Translations under genes and position numbers: made by a program
Assembly: GCA_947561395.2 (NCBI GenBank)
Contig: OX387190.1
Location: 36,878,392-36,942,391, forward strand
Length of the DNA stretch: 64,000 bases
Direction of reading: 5' to 3'
Source of the DNA: Buxus sempervirens
Taxonomy: Eukaryota > Streptophyta > Magnoliopsida > Buxales > Buxaceae
The notes under the pieces: model-generated
Seen by the model: only the letters and a program-made list of their open reading frames with translations
Told to the model about the DNA's origin: nothing
Databases searched by the model: none
In this document: piece by piece, positions 57,801 to 64,000 of the stretch
Position numbering within the stretch: the stretch's first letter is position 1
Layout of the letters: every line of letters starts with the position of its first letter

Positions 57801-59288
57801 TCCAAACTCATCATCTTATTAAGATATATTTTTTTTTCTTCTCAATTTTCATCTCCTCCAAACATCAGAAAATGAAAGATAATCGGTATTTTTCTTTTCT
57901 TTTTCTCTTATTTTCTTTTCTTTTTTAGCTTTATTTTCTTTTCTCCCTAAATCCAATGCTCCAAACATAGCCGAAAGAAATGGGGTTCTTGACTTCTTGG
58001 TCTCGAAACCTAGTTTAGAGATCCTAGAGACAAACAAAATATTCCACGTACGTATTTATGAACATATAAGTCATTAATTTACATAGATGTAAACCATCTA
58101 ATTTGATTTGGTTTATTTCAGAACTGTCACCGAAATTTCAATGGATTTCCATTGATGAAATTAAATATCTAATAATTGAGGTGTCTGATCTCTTTAGTGG
58201 AGCACATGATATCCTAAGCACTACTTCTTTCAAAAAGCACTACGCATTCAATTTGTTGTCTCAAATCTTTAATGGGGTCTGAATCCGCAAATCCTAGATT
58301 TTTTTCCGTATAAAGATAACTTGGTTTCTAAGCTTTCTTTGTTTTCCAGGTAATTTGGTTACTAAGTTGTTGACCAACATTTTCTGAACGTCTTTAATTA
58401 GGTTCCGGTTTCATTTGCTTTTGGATTTGTTTTGATGGCCATGTTTGCAGTAAGTATGACTTGTCGTCCCAAGCTTGATGACATAGCTGTGTTACATCAA
58501 TAAAATTCGCATATATGAATCTAGAATAAAATTAAAACGAATATCATAGTTAACTCTAGGAGATGTCATTGCTGCTTTGTTGCGTCTCTAATTCTCTGCA
58601 AAACACATTTTTAGTTAGGGCTAACTCTTTATCAGAACTAGTCGTCAGATGGGAGATGTAATTAGAATACCTAATGCTCTTTGTGTTAGGAGATGAGATG
58701 AGATCTAGTCTATTTATATTAAAACAATACTCTCATTAAGGGCTTCAACCATGACTAGAATTCTATGTAGACTCTCTGACCTACATATAATTCATACCAC
58801 ATGTCAATTATGCATAAAACATTCCTGTATGACTAAGGTCACAAAACCCAATTAATATGATCATACACAATATTGGGTCATCCGTAATATCTTCATAAAT
58901 TATATATTTAACCTGTTTTTATAAACCAAAAATACAACTAATATGTAAACCCACATAAAAAGAAATTTAACGAAGTAATGATATAATATTCCCTATCGAT
59001 CAACATCTTGAGTTTGTCATATTGGGATATATATCGATTTCCATGTTTTGTTTCTCTAGAATTTGATTGCAGCAAGTATAGCAATTATAGATATCACGAC
59101 ATGTCATTTATAATACAAAGATACGAGGTATTGAATTTGCCAAAAATGAATTATATATTTCGACATAAAACTTGTGCACTATTTCGATATAATCAAATCA
59201 GAGCGTTAAGAGGCATTGGCCTTCACGTGGCATGTTTTGAATTCAGGATTATGTAAAATAAATATGTTAGCCATATCTGATTATGTTC
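57801..59288. other. Intergenic spacer, no gene seen
   Basis: AT-rich, without a recognisable coding or repeat structure. The open frame at 59,008-59,256 has no recognisable domain and is probably chance. Confidence 0.5.
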
Positions 59289-59291
59289 TTA
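59289..59291. repeat. TTA duplication of the Pack-type element (left)
   Basis: TTA before GGCCTCGTTTG; it pairs with 61,434-61,436. Confidence 0.75.
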
Positions 59292-59747
59292 GGCCTCGTT
59301 TGCCTTTCATTTTGGGAACTCATTCCAAGCCTTGGAATGAGTTTCAAGGCCCAGAATGAGTTTTGAAAGATAAACAAGTGTTTGGTAAAGTGTGCCAAAA
59401 CTCATTCTTCCAAAATGAGAATGAGAAAACTAGTGTTTTTTAAAATCGGCTCAAACCCCGTTTCCAAATTTTAGGAATGAGTTTTGAGCGTTTTTGCGGT
59501 GGCAAACTTGTAAAATGAGTTAATTATTAAAGAATGGCATAAAATGTAAATAGAGTAATCCAGCCATTCTCTTCAACGAACCAGTAAACCAGGCAAATCT
59601 CCCCTCCCCTTCTTCCTCCTCCTCCAATCATTTAGAAAACCCTTTCTCGCACTGGGTTTAGGGTTTTTCTTCTTCTTGAAACACTTGTTTTATTTTTTTG
59701 AGGGAGGAATTAAGGGAAGTGAGCAAAGGACTCGAGCAAAGGAAGCT

Positions 59748-60023
59748 ATGGCACAATCACTGGAGCTACTTTTGATTCAGTTCCTGCTACAGGACAATGA
59801 TGCCCGGAGGCAAGCCGAAGAGCAGATTAAGCGATTGGCCAAGGACCCTCAGGTGATTCTTGCATTGGTTCACCACTTGCGGACTGCAAAGACTCCCAAT
59901 GTTAGGCAACTTTCGGTAGTTCTACTACGGAAGAAGATTACCGGCCACTGGGCCAAGCTTTTTCCCCAGCTCAGGCAATTGGTCAAGTTTTCGCTCATCG
60001 AGAGCATTACCGTCGAACACAAG
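59748..60023 (+). pseudogene. Captured importin-4-like first exon
   Basis: ATG 59,748 (MAQSLELLLIQFLLQDNDAR) opens about 92 residues of the N-terminal HEAT-repeat region of plant importin-4-type karyopherins. It includes EEQIKRLAKDPQVILALVHH and TPNVRQLSVVLLRKKITGHW, ending ITVEHK directly at a GTATAT donor (60,024). The family is normally about 1,000 aa and carries cargo into the nucleus; only exon 1, some leader (TTTAGGGTTTTTCTTC) and the start of the intron are present. Reading through the intron adds unrelated residues to 60,308. It could be transcribed as a chimera, but cannot be a working importin. Confidence 0.85.
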
Positions 60024-60455
60024 GTATATCCGCACTCGATTGCTGTTCAATTGAGCGTGGTATCGACGATCAGTTTTGGGTTTAATTCATGTACTTCTTA
60101 TTCTGTCCTTTTGGTTTTGAATGTCAAGAGAAGAATAGAAATACACAGTTGGGATTTGCAGGTGAAGACACTTCATCGGATTAAGATTTCGAGAAATTGC
60201 CATCCGAAATCGGAGATTATCTCAGGTTCACTGATGGGGTGTCACTCTTCTTTGTTTCTTTGGTTTCCCTTTGTTTCGCCATGGAATGACAGAGAACTGT
60301 CGGGCTAAAGGGGCTTGCTCATGGGAGTATTTTGGATCCTGCTGTAGAAGCAGCCATGCATCATGAATGGAATTATCCTTTGGGTGTGGTAAGTCCTATG
60401 CGAGAATTGCCCTGCCACGAACAACCATCTTTACTTGAAACAAAAATGGCATCGG
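60024..60455 (+). other. Captured intron/exon-like stretch, unidentified
   Basis: Contains splice-like signals: TTTGCAG|GTGAAG near 60,162, an ATGACAG before 60,296, GTGTG|GTAAGT near 60,390 and TTTTCAG|GATGGG near 60,465. Possible coding between them (GLAHGSILDPAVEAAMHHEW in one frame) was not recognised. It may be a third donor gene or part of one of the other two. Confidence 0.35.
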
Positions 60456-60465
60456 GGATTTTCAG

Positions 60466-61068
60466 GATGGGGGTTTTGCTCATGATAGTAGGTTGGGTAC
60501 TGTCATAGACATTTCCTCAGAAACAAGAACTGTGCTGTCCTGGTTGATAGATTCTGGGTTTGTATCAGGGAATGATGTGATCCAGTACCGGAGCTCAACA
60601 GATGATACTGTGGTCCAAGATGGTTGGGTTACCAAGGATGGTATCATTTGTAAATGTTGCAATAAGGTGCTTACCCTGTCCGAGTTCAAGTTTCATGCTA
60701 GCTTCAAGCTATATCGGCCATGTTTGAATCTCTTCCTGCAATCTGGTAAGCCATTTACCTTGTGCCAGCTTCAGGCTTGGTCAGCTGAATATAAGGCTAG
60801 GAAAGGTGGTATACAAGTGACACAAGTTGATGAGGTTGATCAAAATGATGATACATGTGGGCTATGTGGTGATGGGGGTGAGTTGATTTGCTGTGATAAC
60901 TGCCCATCTACTTTTCATCAAATGTGCTTGTCCACGCAGGATCTCCCAGAAGGCAATTGGTATTGCCCAAGTTGCATTTGTCAGATTTGTGGTAATGTGG
61001 TCAATCTGGAGGCTTCAAGTTCGTTGATCATACTAAAGTGCTTGCAATGTGAAAAAAAATTATCATGA
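60466..61068 (+). pseudogene. Captured IDM1-like PHD-finger fragment
   Basis: The frame is open from the acceptor TTTTCAG (60,465) to a stop at 61,066-61,068. It encodes SSETRTVLSWLIDSGFVSGN and then the TPL-binding/Jas-type zinc region GIICKCCNKVLTLSEFKFHA with PFTLCQLQAWSAEYKARKGG. A C4HC3 PHD finger follows, with CGLCGDGGELICCDNC, TFHQMCLS and GNWYCPSCIC. This is the middle of plant chromatin proteins of the IDM1/ROS4 type (PHD plus acetyltransferase). The GNAT acetyltransferase domain and the N-terminus are missing. An extra A in an A-run before the stop (near 61,050) may have ended the frame early. All PHD ligands are present, so the finger itself could fold if expressed. Confidence 0.85.
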
Positions 61069-61433
61069 CACTTGTATTGCCTTTTCCAAATTTTCAAATG
61101 AAGAAGCTTGCTTTGTAATGTTACTCTACTGGTAATGAACTTTGCTATAAATCATGAATGTGATAGGATTTCTTAGGTGTTTCAAGTTTTATCTTTCAAG
61201 GATCAACCAATTTCTTATAATTATTCATGGAAAAAGAAAAAAAAAAAGGAAAAACAAATTTCATAGAACTCATTTTATTATTTGTTAACCAAACAATTTT
61301 CTAGGTGAAAATTCATTCTGCTACGTGTTAACCAAACGCAATTAGAAAGACTTCAGAATTGATTCGCAAAATGAGTTTTAAGAACTCATTCTCAGAATGA
61401 GTTCCTAATCCGGAATGAAAGCCAAACGAGGCC

Positions 61434-61436
61434 TTA
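61434..61436. repeat. TTA duplication of the Pack-type element (right)
   Basis: TTA after the terminal GGCC; it pairs with 59,289-59,291. Confidence 0.75.
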
Positions 61437-62744
61437 AGATTTTCTCACAACGTTTTCCACTGCGAACGTGTTGTTCCATACTTCCATGTCAAAAATGTCC
61501 CGACAACCAAAATGGACTGCCATCAATGTTCCTTGACCTTGCCGCAGCTTTAGAAGCATGGCATATCAGCTAGAGCCCTAGGTTTTTTTTTTTTTGGTAA
61601 ACTATAGCCCTATGCTATTTGTTTCCCCTTCAAATGAACCAATTAACTAAAAAAAGGTACAAAGCACGACCAAACTTTGGTCGGTGCAATTCATAAACAT
61701 TGTACGGACCGCCTTTTGATTTATGCATTAAGGCTTACAAGTTTTTGAATTATTTTGTGGGGGGAATTTAATATCTCCTTTGGTGCCGTGTCAAACATGG
61801 ATCTCTGTTCAATCCGTATTCTGTAAAGAGGGTCGCTCTGTTCTCACTCGTTATATTCTGTAAAATGGGACTTACCTTGGAAAAATCTCTCTCTCTCTCT
61901 CCTAAAATAAAAGTCCCATTTGCACCGCTGAGTTTAATTGAACAGCCATGCAACCGATTTTGACGGTTACAGAAAGCCAAAACAAAACAAAAGAGAAAGG
62001 TCTTGTTACCAAGTTAAATAGCACAAAGGTAGGCAGGATTCAAAATTTGAGAGAGTGTATATTGTTTAGACTTTTATCTGGATTGAAAGGAGAAGGACCT
62101 GACCTGAGGCTGATCAGTGATCGGGGACAGTGCAGTACATACAGGAAGGCTATATAAGGTATTTTTCCTAATGTATGGTTATGGTTATAACTGGTTCAAT
62201 ACCGTAGACGTAGGCACAATATTACATACTTATCTCAGGATTTAATAAATATTCAACCGTCTCTCGTAAGACTTCGAATTTGAGCATATCCTTAATAATT
62301 AGGATTCAAAATCCATGTACGGTCAAAGGCTTGGGCAAACTGAATGCGACGGTTGCCAACTCGCTCGGGAAAATGATTGAAAAACGTTAAACTCTGCCAT
62401 CCATCTGATCGAGCACCAGTTGAAGGCGACGGGCGAAGCGAATCAGCCGCCGAATTCTGCAATCTTCTTCAGCTCGCCTGCTTCTGTATTCGCACTTCGC
62501 AGCCGCAGTCTGCGATTCCAATCTTCTCAGAGCTTCTAACCCACGTGATCCACATGAACCACATGGGCTGCTAACCCACGTGAATGGGCCGTCTAACGAC
62601 CGCATATAGGCAAAGTTGGTTTTTGGTGATTTTTTTTAAAATAAATATATCATGTTCAGTTTATTTGGTAATTGGAAAGTAGTGTTATTTTTTTAAAATA
62701 ATTGAGAAAAGTATCATTTTGTAAAGAATTTTTCCAAAAATGCA
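61437..62744. other. Intergenic spacer, no gene seen
   Basis: Contains a T-run (61,581-61,594) and a (TC)n run (61,887-61,900). Frames at 61,948-62,157 and 62,377-62,574 have no recognisable domain. Confidence 0.5.
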
Positions 62745-62963
62745 CTTAGAAGACGGAATGAGATCATCTACGGTTGAGCCGTATCCAATGGTTGCTTGCC
62801 AAGTAGGCAAGCAACACCCCCTTTCCTTTCTCTCTTCTGCATGGGAAAACGAAAGAGTGATTTTCACTTTTTCAGGGGGTGTTGCTTGCCTACTTGAAAA
62901 GCAACTGTTGGATACGGTTGAGCCTGATGGGCTCAATCGTAAATGATCTCATTCCTTAGAAGA
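62745..62963. mobile_element. Fold-back MITE with 8-9-bp duplications
   Basis: CTTAGAAGA at 62,745-62,753 and 62,955-62,963 flanks a 201-bp element with long inverted arms, GAATGAGATCATCTACGG and GAATGAGATCATTTACGA (right, reverse complement). The arms continue through GTTGAGCC, GTATCCAA and CAAGTAGGCAAGCAACACCC. The duplication length (eight or nine, because the edges are ambiguous) and the long arms suggest a Mutator-like MITE; hAT is possible. Non-coding. Confidence 0.75.
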
Positions 62964-63142
62964 ATGCTAAATTCTCACCCCATATTCTCAATTGTTTGGA
63001 GTGAGGATGATGCACAGCGTATGCCAAACGAATTTCGACGTCAAGGAATTGAAACTTGCAGGTCTCCAACGAGACGAGAAAGAGAGGGTGGGGACCGTGG
63101 GTGGGAGGATTCCGAAGCAGAAGATAAGAAACAGAAAGAAAA

Positions 63143-63569
63143 GAGTAAATTACACTTACCTCCCTTATGGTTTCTGACAACTACAGATACCTCCCCTGAG
63201 GTTTCCTAAATGATACTTACTTCCCTCATAAGACATATAAAATATAATTTTACTATTTTACCCTTTATCAGTTTTTTTATTTAAAATAAAAAAATTCAAA
63301 ATTTTAAATAATAAAATCACTCATAGTTTTTAAATTGATTATTAAGACTTTTTAACTTTTAAAAATCATTTATCAATATAAAAAATCCTCAAAATCTTAC
63401 ACTTTTTTATACCTAAAGAAGGGTAAATTCGTAAAAATATATTTATATTTTAAAAAAATTTGTACAAAAAGGAGGGATATGAAATAGACAACAAAAATAT
63501 AAGTGTCATTTCAGAAGGAAAGTATATGCAGTTATTAGAAACCATGAGGGAGGTAAGTGTAATTTACTC
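63143..63569. mobile_element. MITE with about 40-bp inverted termini
   Basis: 427 bp. Both ends read GAGTAAATTACACTTACCTC followed by CCTTATGGTTTCT or CCTCATGGTTTCT. The flanks are A-rich, so the target duplication cannot be read with certainty. The body is very AT-rich and non-coding. It is probably Mutator-like on the basis of the long TIRs. Confidence 0.75.
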
Positions 63570-64000
63570 AAAATAAAAATAAAAAATGCCACGCGACCCG
63601 TTCAAAGGACTGGGTCGTAATTACGCTTCAAAATTCTATAGGGCCGGGGATTCAGAAACTTTGTCTTTCTTCGTCCTTTTTTTTTTCATTTCCATTTTGT
63701 TTCAGTTGTCTGTAATCTATGTCTGCCGTGTGCTACAATATGGCGATGTCGTCTTCTATTCTGGATCGAATCCATAAATTCTTTTTTTATTGTTATTAAT
63801 TGTTGTCTCTTTGAGGTCTGATAAGGAGTAATGAATGGAAGAAGGAGGTTTAGTTGTTAATTACTTGTTGGGCTGGGGAGTTCTTGATTTGTCCTTTGCT
63901 TTCACTCGTTTCACCTGCTACTAATTCATCTCCTTTTTGATTGCTGATTTTGAGGATTTTCTATGGGCATATTAATTCAAGAAGTTTAGAGAGAGAGAGA
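63570..64000. other. Right-edge sequence
   Basis: No gene recognised. It ends in a GAGAGAGAGA run (63,988-64,000) that may be the start of a leader or microsatellite continuing outside the window. Confidence 0.5.

Larger units (their letters stand above)
59292..61433. mobile_element. Pack-type TIR element carrying host gene fragments
   Basis: The 2,142-bp element begins GGCCTCGTTTGCCTTTCATT; the right end, reverse-complemented, begins GGCCTCGTTTGGCTTTCATT. Both are followed, after a small gap, by GGAACTCATTC. It is flanked by TTA on both sides, the PIF/Harbinger target preference. Subterminal zones (59,300-59,510 and 61,260-61,420) share AATGAGTTTT-type words. Between them lie an importin-4-like exon with its leader, an unidentified exon-like stretch, and an IDM1-like PHD-finger segment. 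No transposase is present. Capture of unrelated gene pieces between TIRs defines Pack-type elements. Confidence 0.85.

Noticed and set aside
59008-59256. 82-aa plus-strand open frame
   Set aside because: No domain, AT-rich, and not supported by neighbouring signals.

Overview
The window looks like nuclear DNA of a flowering plant, probably a eudicot. It is AT-rich and intron-bearing, and it is dominated by plant-type LINEs (ORF1 plus an endonuclease/RT/zf-RVT ORF2), a Ty3/gypsy chromovirus, hAT, PIF/Harbinger-like and other terminal-inverted-repeat DNA elements, and one spliced gene of the plant-specific DUF1685 family. No bacterial, organellar, rRNA, tRNA or CRISPR signal was recognised.

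Left part (1-45,300): a layered nest of retroelements. An old degenerate substrate, seen as three paralogous stretches (about 1-2,570, 18,050-22,890 and 41,050-45,000), carries decayed LINE-like ORF1/endonuclease remnants on the minus strand. LINE-A (minus) is inserted in it and is itself split (2,572-4,914 and 16,478-about 18,050) by LINE-B1 (4,915-16,449). LINE-B1 is flanked by an 11-bp target duplication, contains an internal tandem duplication of about 3.5 kb, and one of the repeats is interrupted by a 2.8-kb solo LTR with a perfect 5-bp TSD. LINE-D is a 5'-truncated plus-strand tail (20,733-21,306) with an 18-bp TSD. LINE-C (plus) starts at 22,893 and ends at 40,580, bounded by a possible 8-bp TSD. 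Its middle is replaced by an inverted LINE-B2 copy (28,626 to about 40,318), which in turn carries a complete Ty3/gypsy chromovirus (31,849-37,127) with two LTRs identical by eye and TATAC duplications. All LINE reading frames are broken; the gypsy gag-pol frame has one in-frame stop.

Middle part (45,300-55,000): a possible minus-strand promoter plus first exon (about 45,531-45,710), then a series of DNA transposons: a non-autonomous hAT (46,578-47,764), a decayed hAT with recognisable BED finger and transposase (48,702-51,990), a TTA-flanked element holding 25 copies of a 20-bp repeat (52,187-53,434), and a small hAT MITE (53,931-54,456).

Right part (55,000-64,000): the only convincing host gene, a two-exon DUF1685 gene (56,450-57,042, plus). 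It is followed by a Pack-type element (59,292-61,433) that has TTA duplications and similar termini and carries pieces of at least two unrelated host genes: the first exon of an importin-4-like karyopherin and the TPL-binding/PHD region of an IDM1-like chromatin factor. Two further MITEs lie near the right edge.

The genes do not form a pathway. The main interest is the history of nested insertion, recombination and gene capture, and a 3'-terminal LINE stem-loop that is kept, with compensating base changes, in three diverged LINE families.
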